The notes: a model not told the origin generated them from the sequence alone. A stretch of DNA of 64,000 bases from Desulfobacteraceae bacterium (GCA_011390465.1 JAABSH010000010.1:27116-91115); one strand, 5' to 3'. Positions 7,037 through 16,397 are shown, counted from the stretch's first letter. Translations and numbers: made by a program.

Positions 7037-8548
7037 TTAAACCGGCAATACCACCGTAAATACAGACCCCTTTCCCACGTCGCTGTCAAGAACAATTTCG
7101 CCGTTCATGCCATCCACCAGCCCCTTGACAATGGGCAGTCCCAGGCCGGTGCCGGTGATAAAACGGGTATTGTCATCTTTTACCCGGTAAAAACGCTCAA
7201 AAATCTGCTGATGATATTTCGGGGCAATGCCGAATCCATTGTCCGCCACCTGCACTTTTAACCGGCCGTCCGCGGTTGTTCCAATGCGCACTTCAATAGT
7301 GCCGCCCTCCGGCGTATAGTTGATGGCATTGGCGATGAGATTCCCGAAAATACTTTCCAGGGCCATGGGATCCGCGTTCAGCGTCGGCAGGGCATCCTTT
7401 TCCTGCAAATAGGTCAGGGTCTGATTTTTGGCCGCGGCCCGGGCATTTAAAAATTCCACAATGCTTTTCAACAATGCCCCCGGCTGCACCGCCTGAATAT
7501 TATGGCTGACGCCGCCGGCCTCAATACGGGACAGATCCAGCAGATCGCCGATCAGAGAAATCAGGCCATGGGTTTTTTCCTTGGCCCGCTCAAGAAGATG
7601 CTGATCCATGTCTGTTTCATGGACGGATGTTTCTTTGAGCACCATGGCCAGCTGCTCATGAATGGTGGAAAGCGGCGAGCGCAGCTCATGGGACACCTTG
7701 GCCACAAATTCCGATTTCAACTGATCCAGCATTTTCAGACTGGTAATGTTGGCAAAAGTGATCACCGCGCCCATGTGGATATTATTTTCATTGATAACCG
7801 CCTGGCCCCTGGCCATCAGATATTTGCTGCCGGACACCACCAGCTCACAGGTGGGAGCCTCTGCGGCGGCATCACCCACAAAATCGCCGGCGGGATCGCC
7901 TTTCCCGCAGGAAAGTTTTTCCAGCATCTGGCAAAACCCGGAATCCGGAATAACAGATGCCAGTTTTTTGCCGGCAACAGCGGACTCCTCCAGATCCAGG
8001 CTTTTTACAAAAGCGGGGTTCATCAGCACAATCTCACCGGCGGTGTTGGTGACCACCAACGCCGTGGGCAGCGCCTCCACAATGGTACGAATCCGGCTTT
8101 TTTCCGTGTCCAGATCCACCAGAGTGCGGGCCCGCTCCGCCTGAAGGGCTTCTGCTTCTCTGGTAAGGCGCAATTTTTCATGGGCCCGGGCCACCACAAT
8201 GCGCAGGTGTTCCGGCTCAAAAGGCTTGGGAATAAAATCATACGCTCCCTGTTTCATGGCCTCAATAGCGGTTTCAATGGTGGCATAGCCGGTGATGATA
8301 ATGACAATTATGTCCTGATCAAGCTCCCGGAGGCGCTGGTGCAGCTCCATGCCGTCCATGCCGGGCATTTTAAGATCCAGAATGGCCAGATCCACAGGTT
8401 CAGTTTCAAGAAGCTGAAGCGCGTCTTCCCCTTTTGCCGCCGTGCGCACAACATATCCCATACGCCCCAGAATCCGCTCCACCCCGTCGCGGATGTCTTT
8501 TTCATCATCCACCACCAGAATTTTTAATGCTGCTTTTTGTTCCGCCAT
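7037..8548 (-). CDS. Histidine kinase with N-terminal receiver (REC-PAS-HisKA-HATPase)
   Basis: 503 residues. Receiver domain at 8-125 with phospho-acceptor D58 (LAILDLKMPG) and the conserved Lys in FIPKPFEP. A coiled coil then leads to a PAS domain (about 155-265), HisKA with His287 (KVSHELRSP), and HATPase with N, G1 and G2 boxes (NLIANAINYTPEGG, VADNGFGIAP, TGLGLPIVKG). No membrane segment, so it is a cytoplasmic hybrid kinase with the receiver in front. Only 2 bases separate it from the upstream kinase gene, so the two are one operon. The receiver is probably phosphorylated by that kinase. No DNA-binding output gene is adjacent. Confidence 0.92.
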   Translation of the reverse strand: MAEQKAALKILVVDDEKDIRDGVERILGRMGYVVRTAAKGEDALQLLETEPVDLAILDLKMPGMDGMELHQRLRELDQDIIVIIITGYATIETAIEAMKQGAYDFIPKPFEPEHLRIVVARAHEKLRLTREAEALQAERARTLVDLDTEKSRIRTIVEALPTALVVTNTAGEIVLMNPAFVKSLDLEESAVAGKKLASVIPDSGFCQMLEKLSCGKGDPAGDFVGDAAAEAPTCELVVSGSKYLMARGQAVINENNIHMGAVITFANITSLKMLDQLKSEFVAKVSHELRSPLSTIHEQLAMVLKETSVHETDMDQHLLERAKEKTHGLISLIGDLLDLSRIEAGGVSHNIQAVQPGALLKSIVEFLNARAAAKNQTLTYLQEKDALPTLNADPMALESIFGNLIANAINYTPEGGTIEVRIGTTADGRLKVQVADNGFGIAPKYHQQIFERFYRVKDDNTRFITGTGLGLPIVKGLVDGMNGEIVLDSDVGKGSVFTVVLPV

Positions 8549-8550
8549 CC

Positions 8551-10041
8551 TCAGTTGCCTCCGTCTTCGGGTTTCACGCCGGGCAGTTCAATAAAAAAAG
8601 TGGTCCCTTTTCCCGGCTTGCTTTCCGCGCGGATAGTGCCGCCATGGCTTTCCACAATGCCATAGGCCATGCTCAGTCCCAGGCCGGTGCCTTTGCCCTG
8701 CTCTTTGGTGGTATAAAACGGCTCAAAAATATGGGGCAGCGTCGCCTCAGGAATGCCATGGCCGGTATCGCTGATTTCAATGCACACCATGCCGCGGTCT
8801 TTCAGAAAACGGGTTTTCAGGCTCAGTTTGCCGCTTTTTTCCAGGGCATCGGCCGCATTCAGAATAATGTTCATAAAAATGTGATTCAGCTGCTGCGAAT
8901 CCCCCATAATCCGGGGAATATCCGGCGCCAGATCCTTTTCAATCTCAATATTGTGAAAAATAGACTGGTTTTCCAGTAAAAACATGGTGCGGGAAATAAT
9001 ATCATTGATATCCTGAGGTTTCATGTCATGGCTGGTCTGCCGGGCAAACTCCAGCAGCTCCTTGACAATATCCTTTGCCCGGTTGGCATCCCCCAGCACC
9101 CGTTCCAGATCGTTTGTCGCATCATCGGTCAGGTCATATTCCTCCATCACCAGCTTGGTGAACAAAATAATCCCGCTCAGCGGATTGTTCAGCTGGTGGG
9201 CCACGCCGGCGGCCATTTTTCCCAGAGATGCCATTTTTTCCGCCTGCAGCAGCTGAACCTGGGTTTTTTCAAGGGCTTTCTGCATGCGGATTTCCTCACG
9301 CCGGTCATGAAAAAATCCAATGGTGGCCACTTTTGTTCCATTTTCATAGACAATGGAGGCGTTCAGGCTGATGGGAACAACGGCGCCGCTTTTATGTTTT
9401 GCATCAATATGATAGGAAATCAGCTTTCCTTCGCCACCGTATTCAGGACTCAGCAGCATTTCCATGACTTTCCGGGCCCCGCCTTCCGGATAAACATCCC
9501 GGATGGTGATCTTGTTGAGGGCTTCTTCCACTGAGTAGCCGGATACTTCCGCGGCGGCTTCATTGAAAATCAATATCCGGCCTTTCATGTCTGAGGCAAT
9601 CACCCCGTCCACGGCGCTGTGAATCAGGTTTCGAAGAAACGCATTGGAGCGGATGCGTTTTTCCTCCATATTTTTCAATGCCGGCAGGTCAAAATCAAGC
9701 ATCACCAGGGCATCCACCTCATCATGGCGGTATACGGGATACGCATAGAGGCAGAGCATATCCGCGGCCCCGCCGATCTCATCACAAAGATCATAGCGCA
9801 GGGCGGCTTTGCCATTTTTAAGGACTTCGTCCGCCGGGCAATTCGGGCAGGGAGTGCTGCACCCGGGAATGACTTCATAGCAGGATTTGCCCACAATGCC
9901 CTCGGGGTGATCCTCCATGGCCATTTGATTGGCGGCAAGAATTTTATGATCCGGGGAGATGACCAGCAAACGACGGTTAAAGGCGTCAATCGCCTCGACC
10001 AGATAGTCTTTTTCAGCTTCTGAACGGTATCGTTTTGGCAT
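8551..10041 (-). CDS. PAS-PAS histidine kinase, NtrB-like
   Basis: 496 residues: PAS domain 1 (about 15-130), PAS domain 2 (about 135-255), HisKA with His282 in GVAHQLNNPLSG, and HATPase (IILNAADALEKSG, DTGHGIPE, GLGLSMAYG). The HQLNNPL phosphorylation box is typical of NtrB/AtoS-type kinases. PAS 1 ends in a cysteine-rich CSTPCPNCPA motif near residues 76-85, common in PAS domains of anaerobes and suggestive of metal, redox or Fe-S sensing. No transmembrane helix. It is the first gene of a two-gene operon with the receiver-kinase at 7037-8548, and a phosphorelay between them is the simplest reading. Confidence 0.92.
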   Translation of the reverse strand: MPKRYRSEAEKDYLVEAIDAFNRRLLVISPDHKILAANQMAMEDHPEGIVGKSCYEVIPGCSTPCPNCPADEVLKNGKAALRYDLCDEIGGAADMLCLYAYPVYRHDEVDALVMLDFDLPALKNMEEKRIRSNAFLRNLIHSAVDGVIASDMKGRILIFNEAAAEVSGYSVEEALNKITIRDVYPEGGARKVMEMLLSPEYGGEGKLISYHIDAKHKSGAVVPISLNASIVYENGTKVATIGFFHDRREEIRMQKALEKTQVQLLQAEKMASLGKMAAGVAHQLNNPLSGIILFTKLVMEEYDLTDDATNDLERVLGDANRAKDIVKELLEFARQTSHDMKPQDINDIISRTMFLLENQSIFHNIEIEKDLAPDIPRIMGDSQQLNHIFMNIILNAADALEKSGKLSLKTRFLKDRGMVCIEISDTGHGIPEATLPHIFEPFYTTKEQGKGTGLGLSMAYGIVESHGGTIRAESKPGKGTTFFIELPGVKPEDGGN

Positions 10042-10163
10042 GGGAGGGCTCCCGTAATGATGCAGAGAAGATTAAATCATCAGAATAGTTATAAAAATTA
10101 TTACCGCACCCGTAAAAACCCGTCAAGTAAAAGCATTTTGGGGCCGGAAAAAATTACGGCAAC

Positions 10164-11045
10164 TTACGGCAGATACGCGGCGGCTTTGGCTGCCACAGCA
10201 GGTTCCCGCACCAGATCATAATGATCCAGCCCTGAAAAATGGGCAATGTGGCTGGCCCCTCGAATTTTTGTGGCGGCAAGGGGGACAATCCCGTCATTTT
10301 CCATGCCGTAAAACAGCCGCAGCACCGGGCATCCGAAAAACAGCTCACCGCCCCAGCCAAAGGAATCATATCCATCGGAATCCCCGCTGATTGTGTAAAT
10401 TTTGCAGGCGCCTTCCCGGTTCGCATCCGGCACCGGGAACCACCGGTTAAAGGCTTCCAGATACGCGGGCGTTAGATTGTCCACCGCGCTCTGTGCGCCG
10501 ATAAAAGCCCCCATCCACCAGAAACTGCGGGCCAGGGGCGAGCCGTGATGGGGTGTGGCCAGGGTCACCAGTGCGGCCACCTGGGCCGGATGATGATGGA
10601 TATAATGCCGGGCCACCAGGCCGCCCATGCTGTGGGCAATGATGGCAAAAGGCCGGCTCAGGGCGTATTCCGCCTGGAGTTTTGTCACGGCATGTTCAAG
10701 GTATTGGGATTGGGTTTGAATATCATCATCCCCGGCCCCATAGGAATCTTTGCCGCAGCACATCAGTGTTGCGCCATGGATTTCTTTTTCCCGGACCTGG
10801 TCGGTGCTATCGCAATAAACAACATAAACATTTCCCGATCCCCAGATCCGGAGGCACTGATCCAGAAAATCCGCGCTCCAGCCGTACATATTGGAAAGGC
10901 CGTGCACCAGCACCAGATCGGTTTTTTTCGCCGGCACCTGAAGGGCGTGCCGGTCTTTTACCGGGGAGGCACAACCCGTTGTCAGTAAAACAAACAACCC
11001 CAAAACCACGGGCCAGACGATGGATCGCTTTTCAGGCATCATCAT
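10164..11045 (-). CDS. Lipase-like alpha/beta hydrolase, lipoprotein
   Basis: 293 residues with a signal peptide and lipobox (LLTTGCAS, Cys about 25), so exported and lipid-anchored. The oxyanion region is LVLVHGLSN and the nucleophile elbow is AHSMGGLVARHYI (Ser near residue 138). HFSGLDHYDLV near the C-terminus can supply the catalytic His. The arrangement fits the triacylglycerol lipase/PGAP1-like group; the substrate is probably a long-chain ester. Three consecutive ATG codons start the gene and AAGGA sits 5 bases before the first. It is followed by the CYTH gene on the same strand but separated by two repeats. Confidence 0.82.
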   Translation of the reverse strand: MMMPEKRSIVWPVVLGLFVLLTTGCASPVKDRHALQVPAKKTDLVLVHGLSNMYGWSADFLDQCLRIWGSGNVYVVYCDSTDQVREKEIHGATLMCCGKDSYGAGDDDIQTQSQYLEHAVTKLQAEYALSRPFAIIAHSMGGLVARHYIHHHPAQVAALVTLATPHHGSPLARSFWWMGAFIGAQSAVDNLTPAYLEAFNRWFPVPDANREGACKIYTISGDSDGYDSFGWGGELFFGCPVLRLFYGMENDGIVPLAATKIRGASHIAHFSGLDHYDLVREPAVAAKAAAYLP

Positions 11046-11066
11046 GTTGTCCTTTTCTCATCCTTA

Positions 11067-11102
11067 GACGGCTTCGCAAAAAAGTCCAAATTCTTTGCCG
11101 TC
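11067..11102. repeat. Short hairpin repeat, copy A
   Basis: A 36-base unit beginning GACGGCTTCGCAAAA and ending TTTGCCGTC, whose ends (GACGGC/GCCGTC) can pair. Related copies are at 11830-11855 in inverted orientation and at 24247-24280; a degenerate one is near 11935-11960. Copies A and B flank the CYTH gene as an inverted pair. Confidence 0.65.
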
Positions 11103-11131
11103 TGAATTCGATTTTTTGGGTATCCATTTGC

Positions 11132-11243
11132 CTCAAGTTGATACAAAATAAGACCAGCCATTTCCTGATCGGCAGGCACGGTGGCCTGCCCTACGAATCG
11201 GTCAAAATCTCCGCGCTGTGTAGGGTCGGCCACCGTGCCGACC
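11132..11243. repeat. MITE-like palindromic element, family 1, copy 2
   Basis: Same element as at 2880-3018 but in the opposite orientation. Shared stretches include CTCAAGTTGATACA, CGGTGGCCTGCCCTACGAA, AAATCTCCG and GGTCGGCCACCGTGCC. It fills most of the space between the CYTH gene and the lipase-like gene. The outer terminal repeats are degraded here. No coding capacity. Confidence 0.75.
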
Positions 11244-11301
11244 AATACAATTTGACCGAAGCGGATAAGCAGATTCGATTTTTACGGTTGCATCAAAAAT
11301 A

Positions 11302-11772
11302 TCATGTTCCCCATTTGCAAAACGGCCGGGACACCAGATTCACATTGTAATACCCCGGGTCATCGGTTACTTCCATCAGCACCCATGGGGGTTTTTCAAA
11401 AGCCTGATCTTCATGGGCCAGTTCAATTTCCGCCACCACCAGCCCGGCGTTTTCCCCCTCAAATACATCCACTTCCCAGGCGGCCCCGGCATATTCCGTG
11501 AAATACCTTGTTTTTTCAATAAACGGACGCGCACAAAGCGTCTCCAGCATCTGATGCGCGTCCGCCGGCGGGATGGAATATTCAAACTCGTCTCTTGCCG
11601 GGCCAACGGTCTCGCCCTTAATGGTCAGCCAGGCCCGGTCACCCGTGACCCGCACCCGCACCGATGTCCTGCCGGATGCCGGGATATATCCCTGGCGCAC
11701 CTGGATACCGGCGCCGTCCGGGTGCCATTTTTTCATATCCACGGTAAATTTTCGTTCAATTTCCCTGGCCAT
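11302..11772 (-). CDS. CYTH domain protein (inorganic triphosphatase type)
   Basis: 156 residues, one CYTH domain. The signature ExExK is at the N-terminus (EIERKF, residues 4-9), followed by RQGYI and paired charged strands (VRVRVTGDRAWLTIKG; GLVVAEIELAHEDQAF) that line the triphosphate tunnel. Bacterial short CYTH proteins mostly hydrolyse inorganic triphosphate with Mg; a class IV adenylate cyclase is the less likely alternative. It is flanked on both sides by inverted copies of a short repeat and has no obvious operon partner. Confidence 0.88.
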   Translation of the reverse strand: MAREIERKFTVDMKKWHPDGAGIQVRQGYIPASGRTSVRVRVTGDRAWLTIKGETVGPARDEFEYSIPPADAHQMLETLCARPFIEKTRYFTEYAGAAWEVDVFEGENAGLVVAEIELAHEDQAFEKPPWVLMEVTDDPGYYNVNLVSRPFCKWGT

Positions 11773-11829
11773 AATGATCCTCTTCGCAATTACCCCGGTT
11801 GATTGATCCTGCTTTTCGAACAGGTAAAA

Positions 11830-11855
11830 GAATTTGGACTTTTTACGAAGCCGTC
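11830..11855 (-). repeat. Short hairpin repeat, copy B (inverted)
   Basis: Reverse complement of the first 26 or so bases of the unit at 11067-11102, with one base change and a shorter A run. A weaker relative (CTCGTAAAAAGTCGAATTT) follows near 11938. It lies in the space between the CYTH gene and the divergent phosphodiesterase gene. Confidence 0.6.
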
Positions 11856-12008
11856 ATTATTAAATCAAAAAACCCCTCTGCCTGGCAACGGAAAAACGAC
11901 TTGATGTATAAAATGAATTCCATTATATTTGGTGTTCTCGTAAAAAGTCGAATTTAGACAGCAACGTAAACCACTGTGCAGGGAAATAAGGATCCCAAAC
12001 GATAGCAA

Positions 12009-12485
12009 ATGCCCCACAAGCCCCCCAACCGCATCGGACTGATTTCAGATACCCATGGTCTGCTGAGGCAAACCGCCGTGGATGCCCTTGCAGATTCAGA
12101 TCTGATCATTCATGCCGGCGATATCGACACCCTGGAGATCATTGACCGGCTGAAAGAAACCGCCCCTGTGGTGGCAGTGCGCGGCAATATGGACCGCCCC
12201 CCGGCCAGCCGTGTCTTTCCTGCAGTTGAAACTGTTGAGCATGGCGGCATCGCCATTTATGTGCTCCACGATCTGGCACAGCTGGATCTGGATCCCGCTG
12301 CCGCAGGATTCGACGTAGTGGTTTACGGTCATTCCCACCGGCCCGGCATTAAATACCGGGAAAATGTACTTTACATCAATCCGGGCAGCGCCGGTCCCAG
12401 ACGCTTTACCCTGCCGATTTCCGTGGGCCTGCTCGAAATTGAAAACAATCGCGTCACTCCCAGAATTATTGAACTGGAAGCTTAG
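12009..12485 (+). CDS. Metallophosphoesterase, YfcE/MJ0936 family
   Basis: 158 residues, full length for the family. Metal ligands are visible in order: LISDTHG (Asp and His), HAGDID (Asp), VRGNMD (Asn), YVLHD (His) and YGHSHRP (two His), ending in INPGSAGPRR. Family members are Mn-dependent phosphodiesterases acting on small phosphodiesters in vitro; the cellular substrate is usually unknown. The next gene follows 35 bases later on the same strand, so they may be cotranscribed. Confidence 0.9.
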   Translation: MPHKPPNRIGLISDTHGLLRQTAVDALADSDLIIHAGDIDTLEIIDRLKETAPVVAVRGNMDRPPASRVFPAVETVEHGGIAIYVLHDLAQLDLDPAAAGFDVVVYGHSHRPGIKYRENVLYINPGSAGPRRFTLPISVGLLEIENNRVTPRIIELEA

Positions 12486-12520
12486 AAGTACATTAACAAT
12501 CAATCAAAGGAGAGGGTCAT

Positions 12521-13126
12521 ATGAAAAAATTTTCAAGCCGGTTTGTTGCAGCAGCGCTGTTTACAATGTTCTTTGCGTTATCGTCAACGCCCGCCATGGC
12601 CGATGATGTAACGGATTATATCAATGAAGCCCTGGAATATTATAAAGACGGGCAATTTTCAGAAGCCGTGTCCAGCCTGAATTTTGCCGAACAGCTGATT
12701 CAGCAGAAAAAAAGCAGCGGCCTGGAAGCCTTTCTGCCGGAACCCCTCAGCGGATGGGGCGCGGAAGCCGCCACCTCCCAGGCAGCCAGTTCCGCCATGC
12801 TCGGGGGCGGCATCAGCGCGGAACGTAGCTACACAAAGGGCGACAGTTCCGTGCAAATCCAGATTGTGGCGGATTCTCCCATGCTTCAGGGGGTGATGAT
12901 GATGTTTTCCAATCCCATGTTTGCGGCATCTGACGCCGGAAAAATGGAGCGCATCGGCAAACAGAAAGCCATTGTAAAATATGACGCTGCAAATCAGGAC
13001 GGCGAAATCCAGATTATTGTGGCCAATCGCTTTATGGTGACCATCGAAGGCAGTGAGGTCTCTGACAAAGTATTAAAGGACTATGCCAAAGCCATTGATT
13101 TTGACAAAATGGCCCAGCTTCCGTAA
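12521..13126 (+). CDS. Exported protein of unknown function
   Basis: 201 residues with a clear Sec signal peptide (MKKFSSRF..., cleavage after AMA near residue 27), so periplasmic. Residues about 30-65 form two helices like a single TPR unit (EALEYYKDGQFSEAVSSLNFAEQLI). The rest has a beta-rich part starting at AERSYTKG. GGAGAGGG lies upstream of the ATG. The gene is closed by a strong terminator at 13151-13186. No family name can be given with confidence. Confidence 0.75.
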   Translation: MKKFSSRFVAAALFTMFFALSSTPAMADDVTDYINEALEYYKDGQFSEAVSSLNFAEQLIQQKKSSGLEAFLPEPLSGWGAEAATSQAASSAMLGGGISAERSYTKGDSSVQIQIVADSPMLQGVMMMFSNPMFAASDAGKMERIGKQKAIVKYDAANQDGEIQIIVANRFMVTIEGSEVSDKVLKDYAKAIDFDKMAQLP

Positions 13127-13150
13127 TTTGCGTTTTTTTAAAAACAATTA

Positions 13151-13186
13151 AAAAACCGGGCCTTTCCCCGAAAGGCCCGGTTTTTC
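13151..13186. terminator. Bidirectional intrinsic terminator
   Basis: ACCGGGCCTTTC pairs with GAAAGGCCCGGT around a short CCC loop, with A-run on the left and T-run on the right. It serves the exported-protein gene on + and thrS on -, whose stop codon abuts it. Confidence 0.9.
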
Positions 13187-15102
13187 TAATCCGCAAACAA
13201 ATCCAGGGTCAGCTTTCTGGCCTTTATATTGTCCCGGGCCGCCCGGATGAACTCATCGGCTGAAATACCGAACCGCACCTTGCCGTCTAACGTGCGCACA
13301 GAAAGGGTGTTGTTTTCCCGTTCTTTTTCCCCGGCCGTGATGATCAAGGGAATCTGGTTGATCTGGGCCTCCCGCACCTTTTTCTTGAGGCTTTCGGTCC
13401 GGTCATCCACGGATGACCTCAGGCCCGCGGCCTCAAAGGTGCGGTGAAGTTCCTCCGCAAACGGGGCCAGATCATCGTTAATGGGCAGAATCACCACCTG
13501 CACCGGGGCCAGCCACAAGGGAAATTTTCCGGCAAAATGCTCGATCAAAATCCCTAAAAACCGCTCAATGGAGCCGTAAATCACCCGGTGAATCATGACC
13601 GGCCGGTGCCTGTCATTGTCCGCGCCCACGTAGGAAAGATCAAACCGCTCGGGCAGGGACATGTCCAGCTGAATGGTGCCGCACTGCCAGGTCCGGCCGA
13701 TGGCGTCCTTGATGTGGATGTCGATTTTAGGCCCGTAAAACGCCCCATCCCCTTCATTAATTTTATACCCCATGCCATAGGCATCCAGTGCGCTGATGAG
13801 ACCATTGGTGGCGCTATCCCATTGTGCATCACTGCCAATGGATTTTTTCGGGCGGGTGGAAAGCTCCAGATGAAATCCCAGGCCAAAGGTTTTGTACATC
13901 CGGTCCACCAGTCGCAGCACGCCCAGGATTTCATCCTTGATCTGGTCCGGGGTCATGAAAATATGGGCGTCATCCTGATGAAACGCCCGGACCCGGAACA
14001 GACCGGACAACACGCCGGAAAGCTCATGGCGGTGCACCAGTCCCACTTCCGCGGCCCGCAGGGGCAAATCCTTGTATGAATACCGCTTCCGTTTGTATAG
14101 CAGCATGCCGCCGGGGCAGTTCATGGGCTTGATAGCGGACTCGGTGTCATCAATCAAAAGCGTGTACATGTTGTCCCGGTAATTTTCCCAGTGCCCGCTC
14201 TGTTCCCACAGGCTGCGGTTCAAGATAATCGGGGTTTTGGTCTCCACGTAGCCTGCGGCCCGGTGCTCCTCCCGCCAGTATTCCAGCAGCGCGTTCCAGA
14301 TCTCCATGCCGTTGGGGTGAAAAAACGCCATTCCCGGGGCTTCATCATGAAAGCTGAACAGATCCAGGGCCGCGCCGATCTTGCGGTGATCGCGCTTTCT
14401 TGCTTCTTCCAGCAGATTCAGATATTGATTGAGTTCTTTTTTATCAAAAAACGCGGTGCCGTAAATCCGCTGAAGCTGTGGATTGGCCGGATCCGCCCGC
14501 CAGTAGGCACCGGAGACCTTCATCAGTTTGATGGCTTTTACAAAACCGGTATGCGGCACATGGGGGCCCCGGCATAAATCCGTAAATTCCCCCTGGGAGT
14601 AAAACGAGATGGTGCCGTCATCCAGATCATGGATCATTTCCAGCTTATAGGGCTCGTCTTTGTAAAACGCCAGGGCGTCCTTTTTCGGCACTTCCGTCCG
14701 GACAATGGGCAGTTTGGCTTTAATGATTTTTTTGATTTCCGCTTCTATTTTTGGAAAATCATCCTCTGATATGGGCTCCATGTCGATATCATAATAAAAT
14801 CCGTTTTCCACGGTGGGCCCGATGGTGAGTTTGGCGTCCGGATAAAGCGTTAAAATGGCCTGGGCCATGACATGGGCCGCGCTGTGGCGCAGGATTTCCA
14901 CGGCTTCGGGATCTTTGGTGGTTAAAAACCGGACCGTTGCGTCCGCATTAATTTTGGCGCTCAAATCCACCAGCACGCCATCAACTTCCATGGCCACGCA
15001 GTTGCGGGCAAAGCCCTCGGAAATTGACGCGGCAACGGCAAACCCGTCAACGGGCGCTTCAAACTGCTTTACATTTCCATCCGGAAAGGTGATATTCATC
15101 AT
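13186..15102 (-). CDS. thrS: Threonyl-tRNA synthetase
   Basis: 638 residues, typical full length. Order: TGS domain (1-60), the editing second additional domain (about 65-225), class II catalytic core (about 240-530) and anticodon-binding domain (about 540-638). The zinc ligands of the active site are seen: Cys in IKPMNCPGGM, His in RAFHQDDAHIF and His in MIHRVIYGS. It charges tRNA-Thr in the cytoplasm. Two ATG codons in tandem begin the gene. infC, rpmI and rplT, which follow thrS in many bacteria, are absent here. The gene diverges from the RNase D gene. Confidence 0.98.
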   Translation of the reverse strand: MMNITFPDGNVKQFEAPVDGFAVAASISEGFARNCVAMEVDGVLVDLSAKINADATVRFLTTKDPEAVEILRHSAAHVMAQAILTLYPDAKLTIGPTVENGFYYDIDMEPISEDDFPKIEAEIKKIIKAKLPIVRTEVPKKDALAFYKDEPYKLEMIHDLDDGTISFYSQGEFTDLCRGPHVPHTGFVKAIKLMKVSGAYWRADPANPQLQRIYGTAFFDKKELNQYLNLLEEARKRDHRKIGAALDLFSFHDEAPGMAFFHPNGMEIWNALLEYWREEHRAAGYVETKTPIILNRSLWEQSGHWENYRDNMYTLLIDDTESAIKPMNCPGGMLLYKRKRYSYKDLPLRAAEVGLVHRHELSGVLSGLFRVRAFHQDDAHIFMTPDQIKDEILGVLRLVDRMYKTFGLGFHLELSTRPKKSIGSDAQWDSATNGLISALDAYGMGYKINEGDGAFYGPKIDIHIKDAIGRTWQCGTIQLDMSLPERFDLSYVGADNDRHRPVMIHRVIYGSIERFLGILIEHFAGKFPLWLAPVQVVILPINDDLAPFAEELHRTFEAAGLRSSVDDRTESLKKKVREAQINQIPLIITAGEKERENNTLSVRTLDGKVRFGISADEFIRAARDNIKARKLTLDLFAD

Positions 15103-15242
15103 TGCTGTTGTCCATTTAAAATTTATAATAATTGTAAGATATTTAAAAAACAGGGAGTTTTTGGTTAAATTTGAAATTTAGAAAAAATACACCACAAGGT
15201 CAAGGAATTATTCCCATCAAGACTTCTGAAAAACAAAACCTT

Positions 15243-16397
15243 ATGACAGATTCAGGGCCCGGCGCAATTGTTTTCATTAACACGACATCCGGTTTAACCG
15301 AAATGGTGGAGGATCTGCGCACAAAAAACCTGATCGCGTTTGATCTGGAAGCAGATTCCATGTTTCATTTTCAGGAAAAAATCTGCCTGATTCAGGCATC
15401 TGCAGGCACCATCAGTTATATTGTTGATCCGCTGCCCATTGATGATCTTTCCCCGCTGTCAAAAATTCTGTCCGACCCGGATATTGTGAAAATTTTTCAT
15501 GGCGCGGATTATGATGTGCGGAGCCTGCACCGGGATTACGAAATAGAAATTCATAACCTCTTTGACACGGAACTTGCCAGCCGGTTTCTGGGAATTGCCG
15601 AAACCGGACTGAATACCGTGTTAAAAAACCGGTTTAACATCTCCCTGGAAAAAAAATACCAGAAAAAAGACTGGTCCCGGCGGCCCCTGCCTCCGGAAAT
15701 GATTGAATATGCGGCCAAAGACGTGCAGTATCTGATTCCGCTCTATGACATCCAGAAAAAAGAATTATCAGAAAAAGGCCGGCTGGACTGGGTTGAAGAA
15801 GAATGCCGGGACCTGACCCTGGTGCGGGCCGCCCCTCCCCATGAGCGGCCCCTGTTTCTGAAAGTCAAGGGAGCGGGCCGGATGGAACCGCGGCACCTGG
15901 CCATCCTGGAAACCCTTCTGGACTACCGGCTGGCCCTGGCCGAGGCAAAGGATCGCCCCCCTTTCAAAATCATGGGCAACCATTCCCTGCTCACCATTGC
16001 CTGCGCCCGGCCGGTCACCATGGATCAGCTTGTCCAAACCCGGGCCTTGAGCGAAAAACAGCGCCATATGTACGGTCATTCCCTGCTCGTGCGCATCCGG
16101 GAAGCCCTTGCGCTCCCGGCGGACGCGCTTCCCGCATACCCCCGAACCCGAACCCGGCGCCTCAGTCAGGAACAATCCGAACGGGTCAAACGCCTTCGGC
16201 AGTGGCGGGAAGAAAAAGCACGAGAGCTTGAAATCGATCCCGGGGTGCTGATCAACAATGCGGTGATCAATGCGGTGGCCGGCACAAATCCCAAAACCCC
16301 CGAGCAGCTGGATAATGTTTCACCGCTCAAAAACTGGCAGAAAACCGTTCTGGGGCCGGAGATTCTTAAACTTCTGGAACCGGAAAGGAAAGCGTAA
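15243..16397 (+). CDS. rnd: Ribonuclease D
   Basis: About 384 residues from ATG 15243; an in-frame TTG at 15171 would add 24 residues and has a GGGAG only 13 bases upstream, so the start is not settled. The 3'-5' exonuclease domain has the DEDDy residues: LIAFDLEADS (Asp, Glu), IFHGADYDVRSL (Asp) and MIEYAAKDVQYL (Tyr, Asp). An HRDC domain follows (about 210-290) and a second HRDC-like stretch closes the protein. RNase D trims tRNA and other RNA 3' ends. Its stop codon touches the next start, so it is coupled to the hydrolase. Confidence 0.92.
   Translation: MTDSGPGAIVFINTTSGLTEMVEDLRTKNLIAFDLEADSMFHFQEKICLIQASAGTISYIVDPLPIDDLSPLSKILSDPDIVKIFHGADYDVRSLHRDYEIEIHNLFDTELASRFLGIAETGLNTVLKNRFNISLEKKYQKKDWSRRPLPPEMIEYAAKDVQYLIPLYDIQKKELSEKGRLDWVEEECRDLTLVRAAPPHERPLFLKVKGAGRMEPRHLAILETLLDYRLALAEAKDRPPFKIMGNHSLLTIACARPVTMDQLVQTRALSEKQRHMYGHSLLVRIREALALPADALPAYPRTRTRRLSQEQSERVKRLRQWREEKARELEIDPGVLINNAVINAVAGTNPKTPEQLDNVSPLKNWQKTVLGPEILKLLEPERKA

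Noticed and set aside
7502..8527. 341-codon + strand frame over the hybrid kinase
   Set aside because: Antisense to a gene with intact REC, PAS and kinase motifs; composition is not protein-like.
13141..13186. Possible riboswitch or T-box at the thrS end
   Set aside because: The structure is a simple intrinsic terminator at the 3' ends of two convergent genes, not a leader upstream of thrS.
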